Positions 51,675 to 59,168 of a DNA stretch of 64,000 nucleotides are shown piece after piece (within the stretch, counting starts at the first letter, position 1; each line of letters begins with the position of its first letter). Source of the stretch: Lysobacter ciconiae (lineage in GTDB: Bacteria; Pseudomonadota; Gammaproteobacteria; Xanthomonadales; Xanthomonadaceae); contig NZ_CP063656.1 of assembly GCF_015209725.1 (NCBI RefSeq), forward strand, positions 727,001 through 791,000, read 5' to 3'. The translations under genes and the position numbers were made by a program. The notes under the pieces are model-generated. The model searched no databases. It was not told the DNA's origin and saw only the letters and a program-made list of their open reading frames with translations.

Positions 51675-52075
51675 GACGACACCCGCAGCGCCGGCTCGAT
51701 GCCCAGCGTGCCCGCCAGCGTTTCCAGCAGCGGCACCACATCGTGGATGTAGGACAGTTTGCTGACGAAGGCATCCGCACCCGCGCGCTGGGCGTGCTCG
51801 CGGTGTTCGGTGTCGTCAAAGTGGCTGGCAATCACCACATAGGGCGGGTTGTCCTGGGCCTTGATCAGGCGGGTGGCCTGCAGCCCGCCCATCTCGGGCA
51901 TCGCGAGGTCCATCAGGACGGCATCCGGATGGAGCGCCTCGCAGCGGGCAATCGCCTCGATACCGTTGGCGGCCGAACCGATCACAGTCACCCACTGGAG
52001 CCGGCGCAGGTGGCGCACCGCGGCATTGATGAAGCCTTCGTGGTCATCGACAAGCAGGACGTTGAGATTGCGCAT
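51671..52075 (-). CDS. Stand-alone receiver (NarL-type) next to fleQ
   Basis: 134 residues: one receiver domain with acidic pair in LLVDDHEGFINAA, phospho-acceptor Asp56 in VLMDLAMPEMGG, Ser in VIASHFD and Lys in VSKLSY. The sequence style is of the NarL/FixJ family, but the DNA-binding domain is absent and there is no frameshift hiding one, since fleQ begins at once. Translationally coupled to fleQ and 16 bp after rpoN. No partner kinase is adjacent. It likely modulates FleQ or sigma-54 activity by protein contact (inference). Confidence 0.9.
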   Translation of the reverse strand: MRNLNVLLVDDHEGFINAAVRHLRRLQWVTVIGSAANGIEAIARCEALHPDAVLMDLAMPEMGGLQATRLIKAQDNPPYVVIASHFDDTEHREHAQRAGADAFVSKLSYIHDVVPLLETLAGTLGIEPALRVSS

Positions 52076-52091
52076 CTGGGACTACTCCGGG

Positions 52092-53528
52092 TCAGCCGGC
52101 GAAGGGAGTCGGGGCCGGTCGCTGGCGTGAGCGGGCGGGGCCGATGGATAGCTGGTCACGGTATTTGGCTACGGTACGACGGGCAATGCGAACACCCCGT
52201 CGTTCCAGAAGCCCGGCGATCGTGTCGTCGGCCAATGGCGCATGGGGTGGCTCTGCATCGATCAGGCGCTTGACCATCGCCTTGACGGCGGCGCCCGAGA
52301 CCGCAGCGCCTTCCAGACGCACCGCGAACAGGCGCTTGAGCTCGAAAGTGCCGCGCGGGGTCTGGATGTATTTGCCCGTGGTGATGCGCGATACGGTGGA
52401 TTCGTGCATCGCGATCGTGTCGGCGACTTCGCGCAAGGTCAAGGGCGCGATGGCCTCCTCGCCGCGCTCCAGGAAACCGCGCTGCCGCTCCACCAGTACC
52501 TGCGCCGTCCGCAACAGCGTCTCGTTGCGCATCGCGACGCCGCGCACCAGCCAGCGGGCTTCATCCAGAAGCCCGCGCAGGACGGACTGGTCGCCCGGCG
52601 CGTCTGCCAGGGCGCGTTCGCAGTGCGCGGCAACCCGTACGCGCGGGGCGGCGCGTCCGTTCAGGGCCACGCGCCAGTCGCCACCGATGAACCGCACCAC
52701 CACGTCGGGAATGATGTAACCCCCAGTGTCATCGGCAGGTTCCTCAACGGCGCTCGGGCTCAGCGCTCGAATGAGGCCGATCGCGCGTTCGACCGTCGCC
52801 ACATCGGCGCGCACCGTCTTGGCGAGTGCGCCGACCTCATTGGCCGCCAACAGGGCGATATGCCCGTCCAGGATACGCTCGGCCAGCTGGAAGGTAGCGA
52901 CCTCATCGGTGTCCGTGGCCCGCAAGTGCGAGCGTTGCGCGCGCAACTGCGCACGAAGACATTCCGACGCGTCCGCTGCGGCCATGCCCGGCCAGGGACC
53001 GTGCAACAGGCGGAGACGGCTCAGACGCATCTCCGCCTTGGCCACCGCCAGGGCACGCGCGCCCTGTGCGATCAGCTCGCGCACGGGCTGCTCCAGATAG
53101 CCGCGGTCATCGCAGTGATCCAGCCACCACTGGGCCAGCGGCAGAGCATCCGGATCCCACTCGAGCGCGAGCTCCTGCAACAGCCGCACGCGAGGGTCCG
53201 ACGAACTGCCATCGGCGATGCGGGCGATGCCGTCGTCGTCGGCGCCGCTCCCGCCGGGGGGGTTGGTGGAGCCGTGCATCGGCTCGGGAAGCTCGTCCCA
53301 GGCGGCGGCTTCCAGCGCTGCGTCGTCGCTCTGGCACTCGCCCGCGTCGATATCCGTCTCGCCGGCTTCGTCGCTCTCGTCCTGCTCCAGCATCGGGTTC
53401 AGCGCCAACGCCTGCAGCAGTTCCTGCTCCAGCTGCGGCGACGTCAGCTGGAGCAGCCGGATGGACTGCAACAGTTGCGGCGTGAGATTGATGGATTGCG
53501 CGAGTTGCGCGCGAGCAGCTTGTTTCAC
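52092..53528 (-). CDS. rpoN: RNA polymerase sigma-54 factor, flagellar copy
   Basis: 478 residues. Region I is Gln/Leu-rich (LTPQLLQSIRLLQLTSPQLE), region II acidic, and region III has the core-binding and DNA-binding parts ending in the RpoN box (ARRTVAKYRDQL) preceded by a helix-turn-helix (REVADTIAMHESTVSRIT). Start is GTG at 53528 with GGGGGA upstream. Xanthomonads carry two rpoN genes, and the one beside fleQ drives flagella; this is likely that copy (often called rpoN2). Confidence 0.95.
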   Translation of the reverse strand: MKQAARAQLAQSINLTPQLLQSIRLLQLTSPQLEQELLQALALNPMLEQDESDEAGETDIDAGECQSDDAALEAAAWDELPEPMHGSTNPPGGSGADDDGIARIADGSSSDPRVRLLQELALEWDPDALPLAQWWLDHCDDRGYLEQPVRELIAQGARALAVAKAEMRLSRLRLLHGPWPGMAAADASECLRAQLRAQRSHLRATDTDEVATFQLAERILDGHIALLAANEVGALAKTVRADVATVERAIGLIRALSPSAVEEPADDTGGYIIPDVVVRFIGGDWRVALNGRAAPRVRVAAHCERALADAPGDQSVLRGLLDEARWLVRGVAMRNETLLRTAQVLVERQRGFLERGEEAIAPLTLREVADTIAMHESTVSRITTGKYIQTPRGTFELKRLFAVRLEGAAVSGAAVKAMVKRLIDAEPPHAPLADDTIAGLLERRGVRIARRTVAKYRDQLSIGPARSRQRPAPTPFAG

Positions 53529-53620
53529 GACTTTCCCCCGAAATCCGTCATGTGCCGTGCCCTGTCCGGTTTCCGGGTGTCACGTGGTACGGATCATGCA
53601 TGAAGGAGTCTACCGGATCC

Positions 53621-53634
53621 GTGACCCAGGTCAT
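53621..53634. promoter_or_regulatory. CRP/Clp-like palindrome upstream of rpoN
   Basis: GTGA-CCCAGG-TCAT, a partial match to the TGTGA-N6-TCACA site bound by CRP and by the xanthomonad homologue Clp. It lies 93 bp before the rpoN start in the 238-bp gap after the PilZ gene, which otherwise shows no gene, terminator or clear sigma-54 or sigma-28 site. Confidence 0.3.
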
Positions 53635-53766
53635 TTCACCTGCACGAATGCGGTCCGCGAACGGGCAGGACCTTCAAATGACGGGTTTCCGGCGCCGGCA
53701 TTAACCGGTCCGCGCCAGTACCCAAGGGTGTGGGCACCTGGATCGGCGAGGACGCGGATTACTGCA

Positions 53767-54342
53767 TCAACGCGCGCGACGCGACTCCGCAATTGCGCGG
53801 CGATGGACGCGGAACAGGTGGCGCTCCAGCGACGCCGTCAGCGCCGGCGGCAGCGACAGGAAGCGCAGCCACAGGTGATGGCCGTGCGCGTCAGCAACGC
53901 TGGCCAGGACGCTGGCGGGCAGCTGGAGGGTTTCAGGCAGCCAGTCGCAGGGCTGCACCCGGAACATCCCCTGCGTGCCCGGTGACGAGGCGGCGGCTGC
54001 GCCACCGCCGACTGCCAGGCAGACGCCCAGCGCCGACCAGCGGAATTCGCGTGCCGGGTCGCCGGTCTCCTGGTTGTTGACCAGCGTCGCCATCAGCGCG
54101 GTCAGCAGATCGAGCTTGGCTTCCACCCTCTGCATGGCCGAGTCCTGCGGGCTGCGCTCCTCACCGTCCTCGTTGCGGCTGTCCTCGACCACCGCGATCG
54201 CCCGCAGGAGTGCGTCGCTGCGCAGGCAGGCCACGCGCTGGGCATTCGCGTCCGGTTCGCCGGGCAGGAAGGTCGCCGGGCGGATTTCCTCGCATGCCAG
54301 CGTGTCACCAAAGACCAGCGCGCGGGCGTTGTCGGCGTTCAT
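53767..54342 (-). CDS. PilZ-like domain protein at the end of the fliD operon
   Basis: 191 residues. An N-terminal region with a predicted helix (MQRVEAKLDLLTALMATLVN) precedes a C-terminal beta-rich part (FRWSALGVCLAVGGGAAA, GMFRVQPCDWLPETLQLPAS) that resembles atypical PilZ proteins encoded beside flagellar fliS genes in xanthomonads. The canonical c-di-GMP motif (RxxxR and D/NxSxxG) is not obvious, so it may not bind the ligand. Coupled to the FliT-like gene by ATGA. Function inferred only from place and weak resemblance. Confidence 0.6.
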   Translation of the reverse strand: MNADNARALVFGDTLACEEIRPATFLPGEPDANAQRVACLRSDALLRAIAVVEDSRNEDGEERSPQDSAMQRVEAKLDLLTALMATLVNNQETGDPAREFRWSALGVCLAVGGGAAAASSPGTQGMFRVQPCDWLPETLQLPASVLASVADAHGHHLWLRFLSLPPALTASLERHLFRVHRRAIAESRRAR

Positions 54343-54614
54343 CGTGTCTCCCGGTACGCCCGGACGCTGTCGTGATTGGATTTCAAGCGCTGCAGGGCTT
54401 CGGCGGCCTGGGCACGGGCAAACTTGAGATGCGCCAGAAGGGCGTTCTGCTCGGCGAGCAGCCCCAGCCAGGCGGAACGGTCAGCCGTGGAGGGTGCAGC
54501 CAGCGCCGCGCGCACATCCCGCTCATGGTGCGCGATCAGCTCCATCGCGACGTCCAGTTGGTCTGCTTCCATCGCCTCCCGGATGGCAGCGGTCGGGAGC
54601 ATTGGAGTGCTCAT
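54339..54614 (-). CDS. FliT-like small helical protein
   Basis: 91 residues, nearly all helix (LDVAMELIAHHERDVRAALA, LLAEQNALLAHLKFARAQAA). Its size, charge pattern and position just after fliS fit FliT, the FliD chaperone, but no diagnostic motif is visible. The start at 54614 lies 5 nt past the fliS stop; the longer open frame through fliS is a shadow. The end overlaps the PilZ-like gene by ATGA. Confidence 0.65.
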   Translation of the reverse strand: MSTPMLPTAAIREAMEADQLDVAMELIAHHERDVRAALAAPSTADRSAWLGLLAEQNALLAHLKFARAQAAEALQRLKSNHDSVRAYRETR

Positions 54615-54619
54615 TCCGG

Positions 54620-55036
54620 TCACGGGCGGACAGCCGGCTGCCCTTGGTGTGTTCCGGGCGCAATGGCGCACCACGCCGATTCGATGTCGCCCAACAGGCC
54701 GTCGATCTCCTCCAGCGGTGCGCGATCGTTGTCGATGTTGGCCTCCAGCAGGCGACGTTGTGCGTAGTCGTACAACGCCTGCAGGCCGTCGGCGATCTCG
54801 CCGCCCGCCGCCATGTCCAGTGCACCGTTGAGACCGCCGATGATCGCGCTGGCTTCGCTGATCGCCTGCGATTTGCGCGGCAGGTCGTCGCGTTCCAGGC
54901 ATGCGATGGCGAGCCGGGCGCGTTCACGGGCTCCCGCGAGCATCAGCGAAATCAGCTGGTGCGGACTGGCGTCCAGCACCGCGCTGTTGACGCTTGTCTG
55001 GCGGTACTGGTTGGCGTAGCTGCGGGCGCTGTGCAT
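54620..55036 (-). CDS. fliS: Flagellin export chaperone FliS
   Basis: 138 residues, a four-helix bundle that caps the flagellin C-terminus before export. N-terminal ARSYANQYRQTSVNSAVLDA and SPHQLISLMLAGARERARLA are diagnostic, as is LQALYDYAQRRLLEAN. Seven bp after fliD. The tail is a little longer than usual. Confidence 0.95.
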   Translation of the reverse strand: MHSARSYANQYRQTSVNSAVLDASPHQLISLMLAGARERARLAIACLERDDLPRKSQAISEASAIIGGLNGALDMAAGGEIADGLQALYDYAQRRLLEANIDNDRAPLEEIDGLLGDIESAWCAIAPGTHQGQPAVRP

Positions 55037-55043
55037 GGTGGTC

Positions 55044-56402
55044 TCAGGATTGTTTGAGCTGAGTGATCTGGCTCAGTTGTTGGGTGAGGAAGCTGCTGGT
55101 GCTCTGCATCTGCGACACCATCATGTCCAGGGCGGTGAACTGGCGGGTGTAGCGGGCTTGGACATCGCTGATGCGGCGGTCGAACCTCTCGCGTTCCGTT
55201 TTGAGCGATTTCAGCCGCGAGTTGAGCGCATCGGTGCGGCCTTTGATCATGCCGTCGTCGCCCAGCAAGGACTTGAGCGCGGCGGCCATCGGCTTCTGCA
55301 GTGCGCCCTCGTCACCGAGCAGTCGTTGCACGGCCTCCGGGTCGGCGGCGATGGCGGTGTCGAACTTGCTGCCATCCAGGCTCAGTGACCCGTCCACGCC
55401 GGTTTTCAGCCCAAGCTCCGCCAGTTGCGCGTAGTTGGCGCTGATCGCGCCGCGCAGGCTCTGGGTGATGGAGCGCGGCGCCGAATCGCCACTCAAAGGC
55501 GCGCCCGAACTGCTCTCCCCGCCCGATGCGCTCTGGGTGCGCAGGGCGCTCAGCGCGGTGTTGTAGGCGCTGATGAAGCTCAGCATGCTCGCCTTCAGCG
55601 GACTCGCATCGGAGGTCAGCGACAGCGAGGAGTTCTCGCCCGGTTTTGCCTTGGTGAGATCGATGGTGATGCCGTCGATCGCCTCGTCCAGGCGGTTGCT
55701 GCTGCTGGTGCGGCTAATACCGTCAATCAGGACACGCGCATCGTTGCCGGCATCGGCGACGGTCATCGTGCCGCCACTGGAGGCCAGGGCCTCCAGGCCG
55801 CCATCGCCGCCGCTCGTGCTGATCTGCATCCGGCCGTCGGTGCCGGTTTTGGTCGATGCCAGTACCAGCACGTCGCCGCTGTCGCCGCGCACCAGGGTTG
55901 CGGTGACTTCCTTGCCGCCGGCCTTGGCGTTGATGGCGTCACGGATTTCCGCCAGTGAACCCTTGCCTTCGGCAATTTCCACCTCGATCGCCTCGCCGTC
56001 GCCGACCGTGATCGACAGGCTGCCGTGGCCCAGCTGGGCGTCTTTGCCCGCTGCGTCTTTCGCGAGTGCCGCGGACTGCAGCTTGTGGGTGGTCGCCAGG
56101 CTCTCGACCGAGATCTGGTAGTTGCCCAGTGCGGCCTTGGTATTGGCCGTGGCGGTGAAGCCCGCATCCGTGCCGACGCTGACCTTGCGGCCCAGCGACG
56201 CGCCCACGCCCTCGAATTTCGCCAGCGCGCCCTGCAGGCCCGACAGGCCGGCGGTCACTTTGCCGAACGCGGAAATCTGCGCGGTGGCGACGCTTTCAAT
56301 CCGGTTGAAGCGCGCATCGCCGGGAGCGCGCTCGGCCGCAACCAGCTGCGGGATCAGCCCGCTGAGGCCGGAGGAAAAACCGGGATTGGAAATGGTTGCC
56401 AC
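55044..56402 (-). CDS. fliD: Flagellar filament cap protein FliD
   Basis: 452 residues; pentameric cap that guides flagellin folding. N-terminal D0/D1 (FSSGLSGLIPQLVAAE), central variable domains, and C-terminal coiled coil with QARYTRQFTALDMMVSQMQS and FLTQQL. Start is GTG at 56402 with AAGGAGAG 7-8 nt upstream. Leads fliD-fliS-fliT-like-PilZ from its own sigma-28 promoter. Confidence 0.96.
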   Translation of the reverse strand: MATISNPGFSSGLSGLIPQLVAAERAPGDARFNRIESVATAQISAFGKVTAGLSGLQGALAKFEGVGASLGRKVSVGTDAGFTATANTKAALGNYQISVESLATTHKLQSAALAKDAAGKDAQLGHGSLSITVGDGEAIEVEIAEGKGSLAEIRDAINAKAGGKEVTATLVRGDSGDVLVLASTKTGTDGRMQISTSGGDGGLEALASSGGTMTVADAGNDARVLIDGISRTSSSNRLDEAIDGITIDLTKAKPGENSSLSLTSDASPLKASMLSFISAYNTALSALRTQSASGGESSSGAPLSGDSAPRSITQSLRGAISANYAQLAELGLKTGVDGSLSLDGSKFDTAIAADPEAVQRLLGDEGALQKPMAAALKSLLGDDGMIKGRTDALNSRLKSLKTERERFDRRISDVQARYTRQFTALDMMVSQMQSTSSFLTQQLSQITQLKQS

Positions 56403-56514
56403 GTTTCTCTCCTTGGAGCGATCTGGCCGGCGAGTCCGGTTGATCCAACGGCATCAAGCAAGAAGTGTTCCGGTGGTTTGCCGGCGCGTTCCGCGCACTG
56501 TCCCTGCCATGTTG

Positions 56515-56541
56515 ATAACGGCACCGTGTGGGCAAGCTTTA
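56515..56541 (-). promoter_or_regulatory. Sigma-28 promoter of the fliD operon
   Basis: On the minus strand: TAAAGCTT (-35, 56534-56541), 11-nt spacer, GCCGTTAT (-10, 56515-56522). 113 bp before the fliD start, in the gap after fliC. Confidence 0.88.
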
Positions 56542-56594
56542 GCCCAATCGCCCAAGCGTTGACGCATTCGAGCCCTGTGAGCGCCTCGCGGTCG

Positions 56595-56635
56595 CCAAAA
56601 AGAAAAACCGATCAGTGGCAAAGCCACTGACCGGT
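56595..56635 (-). terminator. Strong intrinsic terminator after fliC
   Basis: On the minus strand ACCGGTCAGTGGC pairs with GCCACTGATCGGT (13 bp with one G-U pair, loop TTT), followed by TTTTTCTTTTTGG. It begins 25 bp after the fliC stop and ends the flagellin transcript before the fliD promoter. Confidence 0.93.
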
Positions 56636-56659
56636 CGGGTGCTCCCAGGGGAGGAGCGA

Positions 56660-57808
56660 TTAACGCAGCAGGCTGAGCACGTTCTGCGGCACCTGGTTGG
56701 CCTGGGCCAGCATCGCGGTACCGGCCTGGGCCAGGATCTGGCTGCGGCTCAGGTTGGCGGTTTCCTTGGCGTAGTCCGCGTCGACAATGCGGCTACGCGA
56801 CGCGGACAGGTTCTCCGAGTTGGTCTGCAGGTTGGTAACCACCGAGGAGAAACGGTTCTGGATCGCACCCAGGTCGGCGCGGGCGGAGTTGACGTCCTTC
56901 AGCGCGGCGTCCATCGCCAGCATTGCCTTGTCGGCACCTTCGATGGTCGAGATGTCGAGGTCCTTGAAGCCGACGTTGTCGACACCGTGGCTCGTCTTGG
57001 TGTACGTGCCGGCAGTCAAACCCGTATCCGCCGGAACCGCCGTACCGCCGACGATGATGTCGTCGCCGTTCGCGGAGGTCAGGGTAACCAAGCCGGACGT
57101 GGCGTGCGCGCTCGCGGTAACGCCGGTTTTGCCGGACTGGGCATTAACGGCGGCGGCGATGTTGGCGCCTTGCCCCTGCGCATTGGTACCCGTGGCAATG
57201 TCACCCAGGTCGGTGCCGTTGATCGTCAACGCACCTGCAGCGACCGGGTTAAACGTAGTCGGTGCTGCTGCACCGGCATATACGACCGACTGGTAGGTGC
57301 CCAGCGATTCGATATTCGCATCGGTGATCTTGTCGACGGTGATGGTCTGGCCCTGGTCGGCACCGACCTGGAATGCTGCGGCCTTGAAATCGCCGTTCAG
57401 CAGCTTGGTGCCGTTGAAGTTGGTGGTGTCGGCGACGCGGTCGATTTCCGACTTCAGCTGCTCGACTTCCTTCTGCAGCGCGGCGCGGTCGTCGTCCGAG
57501 TTGGTGGCGTTGCGGGACTGCACGGCCAGCTCACGGATGCGCTGCAGGTTGTTGCCGATCTCGCCCAGCGCGCCTTCGGCGGTCTGCGCCAGCGAGATGC
57601 CGTCGTTGGCGTTGCGGGCGGCCTGGTCCATGCCGCGGATCTGGGTGGTGAAGCGCTCCGAAATCGCGAGGCCGGCGGCGTCGTCCTTGGCGCTGTTGAT
57701 GCGCAGGCCCGAGGACAGGCGCTGGATGGTGGTGCCGAGGTCCGCGCTGTTGGTGTTGAGGTTGCGCTGGGCGTTCAGCGACATCACGTTGGTATTGATG
57801 ACAGACAT
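56660..57808 (-). CDS. fliC: Flagellin FliC
   Basis: 382 residues; filament subunit. Conserved N-terminal D0/D1 (MSVINTNVMSLNAQRNLNTN, LSSGLRINSAKDDAAGLAIS) and C-terminal D1/D0 (ALKDVNSARADLGAIQNRFS, ANQVPQNVLSLLR) flank a variable surface region rich in Thr, Gly and Ala of about 180 residues. CAGGAG lies before the ATG. Single flagellin gene in the window, with its own promoter and terminator. No flagellin glycosylation genes lie beside it here. Confidence 0.98.
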   Translation of the reverse strand: MSVINTNVMSLNAQRNLNTNSADLGTTIQRLSSGLRINSAKDDAAGLAISERFTTQIRGMDQAARNANDGISLAQTAEGALGEIGNNLQRIRELAVQSRNATNSDDDRAALQKEVEQLKSEIDRVADTTNFNGTKLLNGDFKAAAFQVGADQGQTITVDKITDANIESLGTYQSVVYAGAAAPTTFNPVAAGALTINGTDLGDIATGTNAQGQGANIAAAVNAQSGKTGVTASAHATSGLVTLTSANGDDIIVGGTAVPADTGLTAGTYTKTSHGVDNVGFKDLDISTIEGADKAMLAMDAALKDVNSARADLGAIQNRFSSVVTNLQTNSENLSASRSRIVDADYAKETANLSRSQILAQAGTAMLAQANQVPQNVLSLLR

Positions 57809-57895
57809 TGTTTTGGTCTCCTGAAAGGGATGCCGGCGGTCCGCCGGTTAGCTCGCAGGGGCGTCCCGTTTGGGTGTTGTCCGCTGCTGAGAAAG

Positions 57896-57922
57896 GTAAC
57901 GGCAAGCGCCGGAGAAGCTTTA
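57896..57922 (-). promoter_or_regulatory. Sigma-28 promoter of fliC
   Basis: On the minus strand: TAAAGCTT (-35, 57915-57922), 11-nt spacer, GCCGTTAC (-10, 57896-57903). 88 bp before the ATG, in the 130-bp gap after flgL. Confidence 0.9.
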
Positions 57923-57938
57923 GGAAAAAACTTGCAAT

Positions 57939-59135
57939 TCAGCCGATTTTGTTGAACAGCGAGAGACCCTGGATGCGCAAGGTCACTTGTTGTGCGGCCT
58001 CAAGGGCGGTGAGCTGCATGGTGAACTTGGACGCAGCCTCGGCGTAGTTGACGTCGCGCAGTCCTGACAGCGTCGTCTCCAGTGAGAGGCCGGTGGCGAT
58101 ACGACTTTCCGCGGCAGCATCCAGCGCGGACAGGCGTGCGCCGGTGCTCGCGCGTGCGCCGATCAAGTGCTCTTGCGCGCTGGTCAGGTCGCCCAGTCCG
58201 GCATTGAGTGCGTTGGTGCGGCGGGCTGCGTCAGCGGGAGAGTCGCCGGGCGCTTCAAGTGCATCGGCAAGAGATTTAAGGGTGGCGAAAATGTCGGCCT
58301 CAGGGGCGCGTTGCACGCTGAAGCTATCGCCCGTTTCGGGGCTCCCATCGAGCTTCAACTGCACACCTCCGGCGCTGATGGTCTGGCCTTTTGCCCAGCT
58401 CCCGGTGGCGACTTCGGTACCGCTGCCGTCGAGCACCCGGTAGCTGTCGGCCGCGGTGAACTCCACCGTGATGCCGCTGCCGTTCCACGCGCCGTGGTCG
58501 GTGACGCTGGCCGACTGCAGCATGCCAGTGCCGGTGTTGGCCGCGCCCACGCTGCCACGCACGATGCCGTCCCCGGTCGGCATGCGCATGAACAGCGCAC
58601 TGCCGGGGTCGGCGTCGGCAAGATTCAAACCTGGGGCCACGACCACGCTGTTCTGGCCGTCGTTGCCGGAGTACACAACGGTGCCGCCGTTGTCGGCGAA
58701 CGGCACGACGCCGTCGCGGGTGCCAGCGAACAGCGCGCGTCCGGAGCCGTCGTTGCTGTTGGCGATCGAGATCATTTCCGCGCGCAGGTGGCGCAGTTCG
58801 GTCGCGATGGTCTTGCGGTCATCGGCCGACAGCGTCGGGGTATTGGCCTGCACGATGAGGTCGCGCGCGCGGCCGACACGGTCGTTCGCGCTGGTGAGCG
58901 CGTGCTCCTGCAGATTCAGCCTGCGATCCACGTGGCCGGCGCTGGTCTTGTAGCTGTCCAGTGCGGCGAGCGCGTGGTCCAGCCCCTGCGCAGTGGATGC
59001 GGCGGCCGGATTCTGGCCGGCGTGGGAGTACAACCGGGTGCTGGTCATCTGCTCGTGCGTGCGGACCATCTCGGACTGGCGCTGGAGCATGCTCTGCAGG
59101 CCTTGCGCGTACATGCCGGCGGTGGAGATTCTCAT
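57939..59135 (-). CDS. flgL: Hook-filament junction protein FlgL
   Basis: 398 residues. N-terminal RISTAGMYAQGLQSMLQRQS and LTSANDRVGRARDLIVQANT, and C-terminal GLRDVNYAEAASKFTMQLTA with IQGLSLFNKIG match the flagellin-like ends of FlgL. Central variable domain. 33 bp after flgK. Confidence 0.95.
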   Translation of the reverse strand: MRISTAGMYAQGLQSMLQRQSEMVRTHEQMTSTRLYSHAGQNPAAASTAQGLDHALAALDSYKTSAGHVDRRLNLQEHALTSANDRVGRARDLIVQANTPTLSADDRKTIATELRHLRAEMISIANSNDGSGRALFAGTRDGVVPFADNGGTVVYSGNDGQNSVVVAPGLNLADADPGSALFMRMPTGDGIVRGSVGAANTGTGMLQSASVTDHGAWNGSGITVEFTAADSYRVLDGSGTEVATGSWAKGQTISAGGVQLKLDGSPETGDSFSVQRAPEADIFATLKSLADALEAPGDSPADAARRTNALNAGLGDLTSAQEHLIGARASTGARLSALDAAAESRIATGLSLETTLSGLRDVNYAEAASKFTMQLTALEAAQQVTLRIQGLSLFNKIG

Positions 59136-59168
59136 CGTGTCGACCTCATGGATGCGGCGTCGGCCATA

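Noticed and set aside
53529..53766. Possible small gene in the gap between rpoN and the PilZ-like gene
   Set aside because: Only shadow frames with arginine-rich composition and no convincing ribosome site; best left as non-coding with a possible regulator site.
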